Part shown: positions 1-10,526 of the stretch, in pieces
How positions within the stretch are numbered: position 1 is the first letter of the stretch
How the letters are laid out: every line of letters begins with the position of its first letter
NCBI GenBank assembly: GCA_963746155.1
Contig: CAVVAB010000008.1
Location: 1-64,000 of the forward strand
DNA: 64,000 bases
Origin: AC-32 sp963746155
Lineage (GTDB): Bacteria; Actinomycetota; Thermoleophilia; Gaiellales; Gaiellaceae
Direction of reading: 5' to 3'
The notes under the pieces: model-generated
The model's database searches: none
The model's input: the letters and a program-made list of their open reading frames with translations, nothing else
What the model was told of the DNA's origin: nothing
Made by a program: the position numbers and the translations under genes

Positions 1-44
1 GTAAGGAGTTCGTGAGGGCGGCCTGGAACCGCCAGGGCCGCCGC

Positions 45-50
45 TAACAT
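45..50 (+). promoter_or_regulatory. -10 element of a leaderless promoter
   Basis: TAACAT ends 7 nt before the ATG at 58, so transcription would begin at or next to the start codon. No Shine-Dalgarno is needed. The same arrangement recurs at many unit starts in this window. Confidence 0.45.
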
Positions 51-57
51 CCTCGGG

Positions 58-990
58 ATGCCTTCGGCTGTGGTCACCGGCGGTGCCGGCTTTCTCGGCT
101 CGCACCTTTGCGAGTACCTGCTTGCGCGGGATTACCGCGTCATCTGCGTCGACAACCTCGAGACGAGCACGCTCGAGAACCTCGAGCACGTCCGCGACGA
201 CGCGTTCTCGTTCGTCAGCCACGACATGATCGACCGCCTCGAGATCGCGGAGCCCGTCGACGTCGTCTTCCACCTGGCCGCCCTCCCGAGCCCGATTGAC
301 TACCTGCGGCAGCCGCTGCTCTCGCTCAAGGTCGGCTCGTACGGCACCCACAACGCGCTCGGGCTCGCGAAGCTCAAGCGGGCACGTTTCGTGCTCGCGT
401 CCACGAGCGAGGTCTACGGCGACCCGCTCGTGCACCCGCAGCCCGAGAGCTACTGGGGCAACGTGAACCCGATCGGCCCGCGCGGGGTCTACGACGAGGC
501 GAAGCGCTACGCCGAGGCGCTGACGATGGCCTACCACGGCGCGCAGGGACTGGACACCGCGATCGTCCGGATCTTCAACACCTACGGGCCGAGGATGCGC
601 TCCCACGACGGGCGCGCGATCCCGACCTTTGTCCGCCAGGCCCTCGAGAACGCGCCGCTGACCGTCTTCGGCGACGGCTCGCAGACGCGCAGCTTCTGCT
701 ACGTGGACGACCTGATCCGCGGCATATACCTGCTCGCGGAGAGCGGCGAGCACCTGCCGGTCAACCTCGGCAACCCGAACGAGTTCACGATCCTGGAGCT
801 CGCGCAGGCCGTCCTCCGAATCACCGACTCGAAGAGCGAGATCGTGTTCGAGGCGCTCCCGATCGACGACCCACAGGTGCGCCAGCCCGACATCACCCGG
901 GCCAAGCAGATCCTTGGCTGGGAGCCGGAGATCGAGCTCGACGAAGGCCTGCGGCGGATGCTGCCGAGCATCGTGAGCGGAGCGACATGA
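58..990 (+). CDS. NAD-dependent nucleotide-sugar epimerase/decarboxylase (UDP-glucuronate decarboxylase-like)
   Basis: Extended short-chain dehydrogenase acting on a nucleotide sugar in the cytoplasm. The 310-aa protein opens with the NAD-binding motif GGAGFLGSH (residues 8-16), has STSEVYG, and carries the catalytic YxxxK as YDEAK near residue 145. RIFNTYGPRM and the tail motif RAKQILGWEPE are typical of the UDP-glucuronate decarboxylase / UDP-glucose 4-epimerase group. The length fits UDP-xylose synthases (about 310-340 aa). The ATG at 58 follows a leaderless-type -10, and the stop overlaps the next gene by 4 nt, so it heads the first polysaccharide operon. The exact substrate cannot be read from sequence; dTDP-glucose dehydratase-like activity is the main alternative. 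Confidence 0.82.
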   Translation: MPSAVVTGGAGFLGSHLCEYLLARDYRVICVDNLETSTLENLEHVRDDAFSFVSHDMIDRLEIAEPVDVVFHLAALPSPIDYLRQPLLSLKVGSYGTHNALGLAKLKRARFVLASTSEVYGDPLVHPQPESYWGNVNPIGPRGVYDEAKRYAEALTMAYHGAQGLDTAIVRIFNTYGPRMRSHDGRAIPTFVRQALENAPLTVFGDGSQTRSFCYVDDLIRGIYLLAESGEHLPVNLGNPNEFTILELAQAVLRITDSKSEIVFEALPIDDPQVRQPDITRAKQILGWEPEIELDEGLRRMLPSIVSGAT

Positions 991-2131
991 GGTCCCGAGC
1001 TTTGCGCACGGCCATCGCTCTCGTGACGATCGCCCTCGCGACCGTCGCCGCGACCGCAAAGCCCGCTCCGGCCCTGGCGGCCAACGGGATGCTGGTCGGC
1101 CTCTACGACCCGGTACAGCCGCTCATCGCGCCCGAGAAGACGTTCCCGATGCTGGTCAAGCTGCACGTCAAGATCATCCGGATCGGGCTCGACTGGGGCA
1201 CCTACATCGCGAAGACGAAGCCCGAGCACCCGATGGACCCCGAGGATCCGGCCTACAACTGGGACATCTTCGACACCGTCGTGATGAACGCGCACGACCA
1301 CGGGATCCAGGTGCTGTTCACGATCTACGGCACCCCGCGCTGGGCCAACGGCGGCGCAGAAGCCGAACCGCGCGCCCAAGAAGATGCTCTCCCTGCGCCA
1401 GTTCGCGTATGCCGCGGCGAAGCGGTACAGCGGCTCCTACGAGCGGCCTGACGGGAAGGTCCTCCCGGCCGTCCGCAAGTGGATGGCCTGGAACGAGCCG
1501 AACAACCCGGTCTTCCTGCGGCCGCAGTATGCGAAGGTGGGCAAGAGGTACATCCCGGTCGCGGCGCGCAACTACGCGCAGATGTGCTCGGCGATCTGGG
1601 CCGGCGTCCACGCGACGAACCTCAAGGAGACCGTCGCCTGCGGCGCCACCGACCCGCGCGGGAACAACAGGCCCCGCAGCAGCAGGCCGTCGATCGCGCC
1701 GCTGACGTTCATGCTCGCGCTCAAGCGCTACGGCCTGCGCGACTTCGACGTCTACGCCCATCACCCGTACTACAACCGGCCGACCGAGACGCCGACCACG
1801 ATGCCGAAGGCCAAGACCGTCATCACGCTCGCGAACATCGGCCAGCTGACCACGCTCCTGACCCGCCTCTGGGGGCCCAAGAAGCTGTGGATCACCGAGT
1901 ACGGCTACCAGACCAGGCCGCCCGACCGGAACTTCGGCGTCAGCTGGGCCAAGCAGGCGCAGTACCTGACCAAGGCCTACAACGATCGCGCGGCGGAATC
2001 CGCGGATCACCCTGATGCTCTGGTTCCTGCTCCGTGACGAAACCAGACTCGCAGGCTGGCAGTCGGGCCTCCTGACCGCCTCCGGAAAGAAGAAGCCGGC
2101 CTTCAACGCCTTCATGCGCCTGCGACACTAG
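987..2131 (+). CDS. Secreted clan-A glycoside hydrolase (frameshifted)
   Basis: Probable exported TIM-barrel glycosidase acting on extracellular or cell-wall polysaccharide. The ATG at 987 starts an N-terminal signal sequence (RSRALRTAIALVTIALATV, then an AxA region). The reading frame moves +1 near 1355-1385 and again near 1990-2005, and ends at the TAG at 2129-2131. Across the joined frames, MAWNEPN holds the expected acid/base Glu after an Asn-rich strand and WITEYGYQ holds the nucleophile Glu, the two signatures of clan GH-A (GH5/GH39/GH53-like). The last frame reads RITLMLWFLL to MRLRH. Joined length is about 380 aa. Both shifts look like single-base errors because homology continues on each side. 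The precise GH family is not assigned. Confidence 0.7.
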
Positions 2132-2135
2132 GGGC

Positions 2136-3668
2136 GTGGCTATAGGGACACCGCGGCGCGAGGGGGGTCGGATCCCTGCCCCTGAAGCGGCCGACGGCGC
2201 GGGGCCGGCGAAGAGCTCGGAGGACATCCGCTCGGGAAGGGCGTTCTTCCTCTCGCGGAGCCAGCTCGCGGCAGCCGGACGCCGGCTCGCGAGCATCGCC
2301 CTGCTGGTGTGCCTCGACCTCGCCGGCCTCGTCCTGGGCCTCTATTCCGCGCTCATCCTGCGCGAGTTCTACTACGGACGGTCGGATCTGCTCTGGGGCG
2401 TGCTCTGGCGGATCGAGACCGACTGGCTGCCCTTCCTGCTGCTGATCACGATCCTCGTCTTCGCCCAGGCAGGGCTCTACGCCGAGCGGGAGCGGCGACC
2501 GGGATTCGGACGGGTTCTCTCATCGCTCGTCGTCGTCGCGGTGATCACGCTCGCCTTCGGGGTCGGAACCGGCCACCGGTTCTCGACCTTCGGGCTGGCG
2601 CCGACGGCGGTCGTGTGCTGCACGCTCGCGATTGCGGCCCTGCGCGGGAGCTACGACGCGGTCACGCAGGACCTGCTGCGCGCGCTCGGCGCGCAGCGGC
2701 ACGCCCTCCTCGCCGGCTCGGCCGAGCAGGTCAACCACCTCCACAGGGCGCTCGGCTCGGCGCGGAACGGGATCGACTACGCGTTCGTCGGCGCGCTCGC
2801 GCCCTCGAGCGACGGCGTCGACCTGCCCGTCCTCGGCGACCTGGACGATCTCGCGGCTGTCCTCGACGAGACGCGCGTCGACGAGCTGATCGTCACCGAC
2901 TCGGGCTTCAGCGAGCGGCAGCTGGTCGAGATCGTCTCGGACGCGCACCGGCGCGGCGTGCGGGTTCGGATCGCCCCGAAGGCGACGGAGCTCCTGACGC
3001 AGCGCGCGCAGTTCGTCCCGGGCCAGGGCGTTCCGCTCTTCGAGCTGCATCCGCCCGCGTTCATCGGGATCGACTGGGTCGTCAAGCGCGCGTTCGACCT
3101 GCTCGTGTCGGTCGTCGTGCTCGTGGTCGGCCTCCCGCTCTGGCTCGCGATCGCGGCGGCCGTCAAGCTCACCTCGCGCGGCCCGATCTTCTATCGCGAT
3201 GTCCGCATCGGTCTCGGCGAGCGCGAGTTCGGGATGCTCAAGTTCCGCACGATGTACGCGGACGCGGCCGGCCTCCAGGCCGAGCTCGAGGCGTCGAACG
3301 AGGCGGACGGGCCGCTGTTCAAGATCCGCGAGGACCCGCGCCTGACCCTGGCCGGCGGGATCCTGCGCCGCTTCTCGCTCGACGAGATCCCCCAGCTCTG
3401 GAACGTGCTCCGCGGCGAGATGAGCCTCGTCGGCCCGCGCCCGCTGCCGCTCCGCGACTACGCGCAGCTCGAGGACTGGCACCGGAAGCGCTACCTCGTG
3501 CTTCCGGGCGTGACCGGCCTCTGGCAGATCTCGGGCCGCTCGAACCTCGGCTTCGACCACCTCGTGCGGCTCGACTTCTACTACCTCGAGAACTGGTCGA
3601 TCTGGCTCGACATCTGGATCCTGGCCAAGACGATCCCGGCCGTCCTCACCGGTCGCGGCGCCTACTAG
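2136..3668 (+). CDS. Polyprenyl-phosphate glycosylphosphotransferase (WbaP/CpsE/WcaJ-type initiating sugar transferase)
   Basis: Transfers a sugar-1-phosphate from a nucleotide sugar to undecaprenyl phosphate, the first membrane step of glycan assembly. The intact 510-aa protein has four or five hydrophobic N-terminal segments (about residues 50-170), a central nucleotide-binding-like domain (about 180-300), a further helix (FDLLVSVVVLVVGLPLWLAI), and the C-terminal bacterial sugar transferase domain with KFRTMYADA, FSLDEIPQLWNVLRGEMSLV, GPRPLP, LPGVTGLWQISGRS and DFYYLENWS. This domain order is that of full-length CpsE/WbaP-like enzymes. The GTG start lies 4 nt after the preceding stop. It is one of the few undamaged genes in the first 30 kb. 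The sugar transferred (glucose, galactose or other) is unknown. Confidence 0.92.
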   Translation: MAIGTPRREGGRIPAPEAADGAGPAKSSEDIRSGRAFFLSRSQLAAAGRRLASIALLVCLDLAGLVLGLYSALILREFYYGRSDLLWGVLWRIETDWLPFLLLITILVFAQAGLYAERERRPGFGRVLSSLVVVAVITLAFGVGTGHRFSTFGLAPTAVVCCTLAIAALRGSYDAVTQDLLRALGAQRHALLAGSAEQVNHLHRALGSARNGIDYAFVGALAPSSDGVDLPVLGDLDDLAAVLDETRVDELIVTDSGFSERQLVEIVSDAHRRGVRVRIAPKATELLTQRAQFVPGQGVPLFELHPPAFIGIDWVVKRAFDLLVSVVVLVVGLPLWLAIAAAVKLTSRGPIFYRDVRIGLGEREFGMLKFRTMYADAAGLQAELEASNEADGPLFKIREDPRLTLAGGILRRFSLDEIPQLWNVLRGEMSLVGPRPLPLRDYAQLEDWHRKRYLVLPGVTGLWQISGRSNLGFDHLVRLDFYYLENWSIWLDIWILAKTIPAVLTGRGAY

Positions 3669-3671
3669 GAT
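3666..3671 (+). promoter_or_regulatory. -10 element of a leaderless promoter
   Basis: TAGGAT overlaps the TAG stop of the upstream sugar transferase and ends 7 nt before the ATG at 3679, so the membrane glycosyltransferase may be started independently within the operon. Confidence 0.35.
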
Positions 3672-3678
3672 CGCCCTC

Positions 3679-5469
3679 ATGGATCGCGCGGTGGCGCACC
3701 GTCCTGCGGCCTCACGGTTGCGCGGCGCTCTCGACTCGCGCTACGCGGCGCCGCTCGCCCTCGCGGGCCTCATCGTCGTGGCGCTGGCGGCTCGGCTCCT
3801 GCTCGACCACGGTATCGAGGCGCCGTGGGCCCAGCCGGACGAGCTCGAGTACGGGGCTCTCGCCAGGAGCTTTGCCGCCTCGGGCCACTACCTCTTTCGC
3901 GATCACCCCTACTTCATCCCCACGATCTACCCGGCCCTGATCTCGCCGGCCTGGCTCGCGGGGTCGATGGCGACGACCTACGCGCTGGCCAAGGCCATGA
4001 ACGCCGTGCTCCTCACCGCGACCGCGATTCCGCTCTACCTCTGGGCCCGGCGGCTCGTCTCTCCGGCCTACGCCCTGCTGGGGGTGGCGCTCTTCCTCGC
4101 GATTCCGTCCTTCGTGTACGCGGGGACGATCGTGACCGAGAACGCCTTCGCGCCTGCGCTGCTGCTCTTCCTGCTCGTCCTCGCGCTGGTGCTCGAGCGG
4201 CCGACGCTGACCCGCCAGCTGCTCGTCCTGGCGCTCGCGGTGCTCTGCGTGACGATTCGACTGCAGGCCGTGTTCCTCTTCGTCGTGATTCCGACGGCAG
4301 TCGCGCTGAACGTGCGACGTCTCCTCGACCGGCGCTCCGGGGACGTTCGCGACACGGCTCGCCGCTTCTGGCCCACGTACGCCGCCCTCGCTTTCGGGGC
4401 CGTCGTCTACGGCGTCTACCGGGCCGTTGCGGGCCACGGGCTCTCCTCGCACCTCGGCGTCTACGGCTACGTCACGAAGTCCCACTACTCGCTGTGGCCC
4501 GCGACGCGCTGGGTCGTCTACCACCTCGCGGAGCTCACCCTTTCGGTCGGCGTGGTGCCGCTCAGCGCGCTGATCGTCCTGCTCGGCCTTGCCTGGACGG
4601 AGCGGACGGCCGTGGCCGAGCGCGCGTTCCTCGCCGCAGCCAGCGCGGCGATCTTCTGGGAGGTCGTCGAGGTCGGCACGTTCGAGTCGCCGAGGGGCTT
4701 TCGCATCCAGGAGCGCTACCTCTTCAACCTGGCGCCGGTGCTCCTGCTCGCGCTCGTCGTCTGGCTGGCGCGCGGCCTGCCGCGGCCGCGGGTGCTGACA
4801 GGGGTCGCCGCCGTCGTCCCGATCGCGTTGCTCCTGACGATCCCGTACGCGAAGCTGCTGACGACGGTGGTCTTCAACAGCACGTTCGCGCTGATCCCGC
4901 TCTGGCGTCTCCGGACCGCGCTCGGAGGCGTCGCCGGGCCGGTTGCGCTCGCCGTGGTCGGTGCCGTGGCTCTCGGCCTGCTGTTCGCGATCGTTCCGCG
5001 GCATGTGGCCCGGTGGGCCGTGCCCGGCGCGGTCTTCGCGTTCCTCGTGGTGTCCTCGGCGAGCGTCTACTCGACGATCACCTGGCAGGCGCGCGGCTTC
5101 CGTCACGCTGGCGGGCTGCAGGGCGATCCGAGCTGGGTCGACCGCGCCGTCGGGAAGAACGCGCGGGTCGAGCTCCTCTACACGGCCTGACCTGACCGAC
5201 GCGCACGTCGCCTGGCAGGCCGAGTTCTGGAACCGGAGCGTGCGGCGCCTCTTCGGAGTGTCCGCGCAGGATCCGAGCATCCCCGACGTGACCACGTCGC
5301 TCGCAAGCGGCCGCGTCGTCCCCAACCTGCCCGCGGGCTCGCCCGACCTGCGTCCTCGCTACGTCCTCTCGACCAGGAAACGAAGGTCGTGGGCACGCAG
5401 GTCGCGTCCGCCGGGCAGCTCGTGCTCTGGCGCGTGCATCCACCCTTGCGGTTGAGGACGCGCGCGTGA
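3679..5469 (+). CDS. GT39/ArnT-like integral membrane glycosyltransferase, copy 1 (frameshifted near 3' end)
   Basis: Multi-spanning GT-C enzyme that would use a polyprenyl-phosphate sugar donor on the outer face of the membrane. The 503-aa first segment has about 10-12 hydrophobic segments and the acidic motif APWAQPDELEYG in the first extracytoplasmic loop, where ArnT/PMT-type enzymes carry catalytic Asp/Glu. It also has GHYLFRDHPYF. The frame shifts +1 near 5175 into a soluble C-terminal stretch with HVAWQAEFWNRSVRR and DPSIPDV, then again near 5383 into GQLVLWRVHPPLRLR, ending at the TGA at 5467-5469, which overlaps the next GTG. A paralogue with the same two signatures lies at 21964-24165. 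The acceptor glycan is unknown. Confidence 0.78.
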
Positions 5470-6603
5470 ACGAGCCTCGCCGCTGGAAGGTGCCGCTCGC
5501 GGACATCGTGGTCGACGAGGACCTCGCCGGCACCGCGCTGGAGACCTTCCGCTCCGGCTGGTGGAGCATGGGCCCGCGCGTCCAGGAGTTCGAGGGCCAG
5601 TTCGCCTCGTTCTGCGGAGCGGCGCACGCCATCGCGGTGGCCAACGGGACGGCGGCGCTCCACCTCGGCCTCCTGGCCGTCGGGTGCGGCCCTGGAGACG
5701 AGGTGGTCGTCCCGTCGCTGAACTTCGTCGCCGCCGCGAACGCGATCGTCCACACGGGCGCCGAGCCCGTCTTCTGCGACGTTCTCGGGCCGGATGAGCC
5801 GAATCTCGATCCAGCCGACGTCGAGGCGGCGCTCACTGACCGCACGAAAGCGATCGTCGCGCTCCACTACGCGGGCTACCCGTGCGACATGGACGCGGTG
5901 CGGCGCTCGCCGGCACGCGGGGGCTGGCGATCGTCGAGGACGCGGCGCACGCGCCCGGGGCGAGCCTCGGCGGCCGCATGTGCGGCACGCTCGGCGACGT
6001 CGGGTGCTTCAGCTTCTTCTCGAACAAGAACCTGCCGGTCGGCGAGGGCGGCATGCTCGTCACGGACGATGACGCCTCGCTGAGCAGCTGCGGCTGCTCC
6101 GGTCGCACGGAATGACGACGCTCACGTGGGACCGCCAACGCGGGCATGCGGCCGACTACGACGTCGTCCTCCCGGGGTTCAACTACCGGCTCGACGAGAT
6201 GCGGGCGGCCGTCGGGTCGAAGCAGCTGGAGCTGCTGCCCGGACGAGAACGCGGCGCGAGGACGCGTCGTCGCCCGCTACCGCCAGGCGCTCGACGGGCA
6301 GCGTGGGCTCGTGGTGCCGTTCGAGGAGCGGCCAGGGCGCGTTTCCTCGTACCACCTGGCCGTCGTCGTCCTGCCGGACGGCACGGATCGCGCCGCGGTC
6401 CGAGCGGCGCTGGACGAGCGCGGGATCCAGACGAGCGTCCACTACCCGCCGATCCACTCTTCACCGCGTACCGGGAGCGCTCGCGACGGCCGCTGCCGCA
6501 GACCGACGCGCTGGCCGGCCGGATCCTGACGCTGCCGCTCTACGGACGGCTCACGGACGAGCAGGTCGACTCGGTGATCGAGGGGCTGCTCTACACGTTG
6601 TAG
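5466..6603 (+). CDS. DegT/DnrJ/EryC1/StrS-family sugar aminotransferase (multiple frameshifts)
   Basis: PLP-dependent transaminase that would aminate a keto-nucleotide sugar, probably the product of the LegB-like dehydratase on the opposite strand. The GTG start at 5466 overlaps the upstream stop. The first frame (205 aa) has FRSGWWSMGPRVQEFE, ANGTAALHLGL and VVPSLNFVAAANA. After a shift near 5905 it continues with LAIVEDAAHAPGASLGG and FSFFSNKNLPVGEGGM, where the Lys of SNKN is the expected PLP lysine. Further shifts lie near 6080, 6240 and 6460. The last frame ends DSVIEGLLYTL. Joined length of about 378 aa fits the family. The 3' end overlaps the convergent dehydratase by 13 bp. Confidence 0.8.
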
Positions 6604-6606
6604 AGC
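6588..6606. terminator. Palindrome containing both stop codons of a convergent gene pair
   Basis: GCTCTACA-CGT-TGTAGAGC is a perfect 8-bp inverted repeat with a 3-nt centre. The TAG ending the aminotransferase (6601-6603) and the CTA that is the reverse-strand stop of the dehydratase (6591-6593) lie in its two arms. It could act as a weak bidirectional terminator, but it has no T-tract. Confidence 0.35.
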
Positions 6607-7604
6607 GACGGCTTGTAGGCGTCGAGCGAGCCCTTCAGCCAGTCGATGGTTCGGCGCAGGCCCTCGTCGAACTCGACCTCGGGCTCCCAGCCCAGGAGGC
6701 GTTTCGCCTTGCGGGTGCCGGCGACCAGCCGCTCGACCTCGCTGTCGGCCGGGCGCAGCCGCTCCTCGTCCAGCCGGACGGGCACCTCCCGGCCGAGCAG
6801 CCCGAGCACGCGCTCGGCGACCTCTCCGATCGAGATCTCCGTGCCGGTCCCGAGGTTGACCACCTCGCCCACCGCGCCTTCCGCCCGGCCGCAGCCCAGG
6901 AGCCCCTCGACGGTGTCCTCGACGTAGAGGAAGTCCCGGGTCGGCTCGAGGGCGCCGAGCTCGATCACGTCCCTCGAGATCGCCTGGCTGATGATCGTCG
7001 GGATCACGGCTCTTGCGCTCTGCCGCGGCCCGAAGGTGTTGAACGGCCGAGCGATCGCGACCGGGATCTCGAACGAGCGGTGGAAGGAGAGCGCGAGCTG
7101 GTCGGCTCCGACTTCGACGCGGCGTACGGCGACTGCGGGTGTAGCGCGTGCTCCTCGTCGATGGGGACGGTCTGGGCCGTCCCGTAGACCTCGCTCGTCG
7201 AGGTGTGGACGAGCGCGTCGGCTCCGCTGTTCCGAGCGGCCTCGAGCACGTTGAGCGTTCCGACCACGTTCGCAGTCACGAACTCGCGCGGATGGCGGTA
7301 CGAGTACGGGATCGGAATCAGCGCGCCGAGGTGGAAGACCACTTCGCGGTCCTGATCGCGCCCGCGACGGCGTCCGGGTTGCGAGGTCTCCACGGAAGAT
7401 CTCGATCGCCGGGACGACCTCGGGGTCGGCGTGCTCGAGCCAGCCGTTGTCGCTCCTCGACGTGTAGCGAACGAACGCCCGGACCTCGGCTCCCTCGCGC
7501 GCGAGCGCCTCGGCGAGGTGGCTCCCGATGAACCCGCCGGCGCCCGTGACGAGGACGCGCTGCCCGGACCATCGCGGCGGCTCGTTCGGAGCTCGTGCAG
7601 GCAC
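6591..7604 (-). CDS. legB: LegB-like NAD-dependent sugar-nucleotide 4,6-dehydratase (two compensating frameshifts)
   Basis: Extended SDR that would remove water from a nucleotide-activated N-acetyl-hexosamine to give a 4-keto-6-deoxy sugar. The 5' part has VLVTGAGGFIGSHLAEAL. A shift near 7370 leads to VVFHLGALIPIPYSYRHP and HTSTSEVYGTAQTVPIDEEH. A second near 7115 returns to the original frame with ALSFHRSFEIPVAIARPFNT, FGPRQSARAVIPTII and KAKRLLGWEPEVEFDEGLR. The combination IPYSY, SEVYGTA, SPYAASK and GPRQSARAVIPTI is, from memory, diagnostic for LegB-type dehydratases of legionaminic/bacillosamine-like pathways. Length 337 aa is as expected. No sialic-acid-like condensing enzyme (NeuB/LegI) is present here, so the end product is probably a 4-amino sugar made with the adjacent aminotransferase. 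Confidence 0.72.
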   Translation of the reverse strand: MPARAPNEPPRWSGQRVLVTGAGGFIGSHLAEALAREGAEVRAFVRYTSRSDNGWLEHADPEVVPAIEIFRGDLATRTPSRARSGPRSGLPPRRADSDPVLVPPSARVRDCERGRNAQRARGRSEQRSRRARPHLDERGLRDGPDRPHRRGARATPAVAVRRVEVGADQLALSFHRSFEIPVAIARPFNTFGPRQSARAVIPTIISQAISRDVIELGALEPTRDFLYVEDTVEGLLGCGRAEGAVGEVVNLGTGTEISIGEVAERVLGLLGREVPVRLDEERLRPADSEVERLVAGTRKAKRLLGWEPEVEFDEGLRRTIDWLKGSLDAYKPSLYNV

Positions 7605-7632
7605 GCGCGGAATCTAGCGCTTCGCCTGGCGC

Positions 7633-8532
7633 ATGCTCGCATGCACGGGCTATAACACCGTCGCTCTGGAACCCTTCTTCGTCACCGGGCCGGACGGATT
7701 CGTCGGGCGCCACCTGCGGGCCGAGCTCGGCGAGGCGTTCGTCCCGTTCGCCGGGGACGTGCTCGACGCAGCGGCCCTTTCGGAAGCGCTGCGTGCGACC
7801 GCGCCGAGCGCCGTCGTGCACCTCGCGGCGCTCTCGTCGGTGGGCGAGTCGTGGGGCAACGCGGCCGAGCTCTGGCGGTCAACGTCCTCGGCACCGTCAA
7901 CGTCTCGAGGGGGTGCGGGTCGGAGGCGCCCTCGGCCCGGGTGCTCTTCGTTTCCAGCGGGGACGTGTACGGGCGAGCGCAGCAGATCCCGACCCCCGAG
8001 GAGGCGCCCGTCGACCCGATCTCGCCCTACGGCGCCTCGAAGGCTGCGGCCGAGCTCGTCGTGCCGGCAGGCGGGCGACCTCGACGTCGTGGTCGCGCGG
8101 TCGTTCCCCACATCGGCCCCGGCCAGGACGAGCGCTTCGCGGTCGGCTCCTGGACGGCGCAGATCGCGCGGCTGCGCAACGAGGGCGGAGGCGCCTCCGC
8201 GTCGGCGACCTCGAGGTCGAGCGCGACCTGACCGACGTCCGGGACGTCTGCCGCGCGTACCGCCTCCTGCTCGACCCGGCCGTCCCCGCCGGCACCTACA
8301 ACGTCGCGTGCGGGCAGGCCGTGCCGCTGCGGCGCGTCGTCGAGCTTCTCGTCGGAGCTCGCGGAGGTGCCGGTCACGGTCGAGCGGGACGCGGCTCGGC
8401 TTCGGCCGTCCGAGACGCCCGTGCTCGCGGGCGACCCGTCGAGGCTCCGGGCGGCCACCGGCTGGCAGCCGGAGATCCCGCTCGAGCGACCCTCGCTCGA
8501 CGCGCTCGAGGCTGCGCGCGCGCCGGAGCTGA
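7633..8532 (+). CDS. rmd: GDP-4-keto-6-deoxy-D-mannose reductase-like SDR (multiple frameshifts)
   Basis: Would reduce the Gmd product to GDP-D-rhamnose or a related GDP-6-deoxyhexose. FFVTGPDGFVGRHLRAELG is the dinucleotide-binding start. After a shift near 7870 come AVNVLGTVNVSR, FVSSGDVYG and ISPYGASKAAAELV (YxxxK). Further shifts near 8070, 8115, 8205, 8347 and 8480 join LDVVVARSF, HIGPGQDERFAVG, ERDLTDVRDVCRAYRLLLD, AGTYNVACG and LRAATGWQPEIPLE. This is the order of Rmd proteins (about 300 aa), and the gene lies directly before gmd. The ATG at 7633 is uncertain; translation could begin slightly downstream. Divergent from legB with a 28-bp gap. Confidence 0.72.
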   Translation: MLACTGYNTVALEPFFVTGPDGFVGRHLRAELGEAFVPFAGDVLDAAALSEALRATAPSAVVHLAALSSVGESWGNAAELWRSTSSAPSTSRGGAGRRRPRPGCSSFPAGTCTGERSRSRPPRRRPSTRSRPTAPRRLRPSSSCRQAGDLDVVVARSFPTSAPARTSASRSAPGRRRSRGCATRAEAPPRRRPRGRARPDRRPGRLPRVPPPARPGRPRRHLQRRVRAGRAAAARRRASRRSSRRCRSRSSGTRLGFGRPRRPCSRATRRGSGRPPAGSRRSRSSDPRSTRSRLRARRS

Positions 8533-8540
8533 TCGGATCC

Positions 8541-9511
<971 letters not shown>

Positions 9512-9519
<8 letters not shown>

Positions 9520-10487
9520 GCAGGCGCCGGGCACGGGGGTCGACCTCTCGGTCGTGCTCGTCAACCACAACGGCGCGGACTGCCTCCCGCGGACGCTCGC
9601 CGCACTCGCCGCGAACACGTCCGCGGAGCGCGTCGAGTGCATCGTGGTCGACTCCGGCTCGAGCGACGGAAGCTGGAGGGAGTCGAGCGCCTGTGGGACA
9701 AGGCGCGCGTGATCCGCCCGAGGAGAACATCGGGTTCTGCGCGGGCTGCAACCGGGGAGTCGAGGCCGCCCGCGGGAGGCTGGTCGCGTTCGTCAACTTC
9801 GACGGCGAGGTCGAGCCCGGCTGGGACGCGCCTCTCGCCGGGCTCCTCGACGATCCGGCGGTCTCGGTCACGACCGGCCTTCTGCTCTCGCTCGACGGGG
9901 AGACGATCCAGGCGGCGGGGCTCGACATCGCACCGAACACCGCCGTCGTCGGCCGGCTAGACGGGATGCCGCGGTCGGCCGCGCCGAGCTCGCCGCTCGA
10001 CGTCCCGGCTGCGACCGGTGCGCTGATGATGGTGCGGCGCGATGATTTCCTGGCGCTCGGCGGCTTCTACGAGGGATTCTTCATGTACGGGGAGGAGGCC
10101 GACTACTGCCTTCGCGTCCCCGGGCGCATCGTTCTCCACCCGGCCAGCGCCATGCGCCACGAGTACGGTCACGCGGCCGGCCCGAACCGATCGGTGACGC
10201 GGCTGTACTGGGGCTCGCGCAACCGACTGATCAACGCCGCCCGCCACCTGCCTGCGGGCTCCTTCGCGAAGTCGGTGGTCGCCTCGATGGGCTTCGACGC
10301 CCTCACGCTCCTCCAGCTCCGGAGCGGGCCTGCGACGAAGGCGGTAGCGCGCGGGTGGCTCGACGGGACGCGCGCGATGCGCGGAGAGCGCGCGGCGCGC
10401 ACTGCGGAGGAGCGGCGAAGGGCGCCGCGGCGGCTGATGTCGCTCCGGCAGGCAATCGCCGAGCAGCGCAGGCTCGGACGCATCTAG
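9512..10487 (+). CDS. GT2 family glycosyltransferase, rhamnosyltransferase-like (frameshifted)
   Basis: Cytoplasmic inverting glycosyltransferase probably using the GDP- or dTDP-deoxyhexose made next door. ATG at 9512: DLSVVLVNHNGADCLPRTLA and CIVVDSGSSDGS are the GT-A nucleotide-binding start. Two shifts between 9675 and 9725 lead into ENIGFCAGCNRGVEAARG, VAFVNFDGEVEPGW (the DxD-like position is reduced to NFDGE), ATGALMMVRRDDFLALGGF and FFMYGEEADYCLR (the catalytic EEADY region). The carboxyl half of about 150 aa is helical and basic. Joined length is about 325 aa. It is translationally coupled to gmd. The acceptor is unknown. Confidence 0.8.
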
Positions 10488-10526
10488 CGTGGCCGGCAGC
10501 GCGAGAGCAAGCCGAGCGTCCTGCTC

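Noticed and set aside
5466..7604. Complete legionaminic or pseudaminic acid pathway
   Set aside because: Only the dehydratase and an aminotransferase are present. No acetyltransferase, NeuB-type synthase or CMP-sugar synthetase was recognised.
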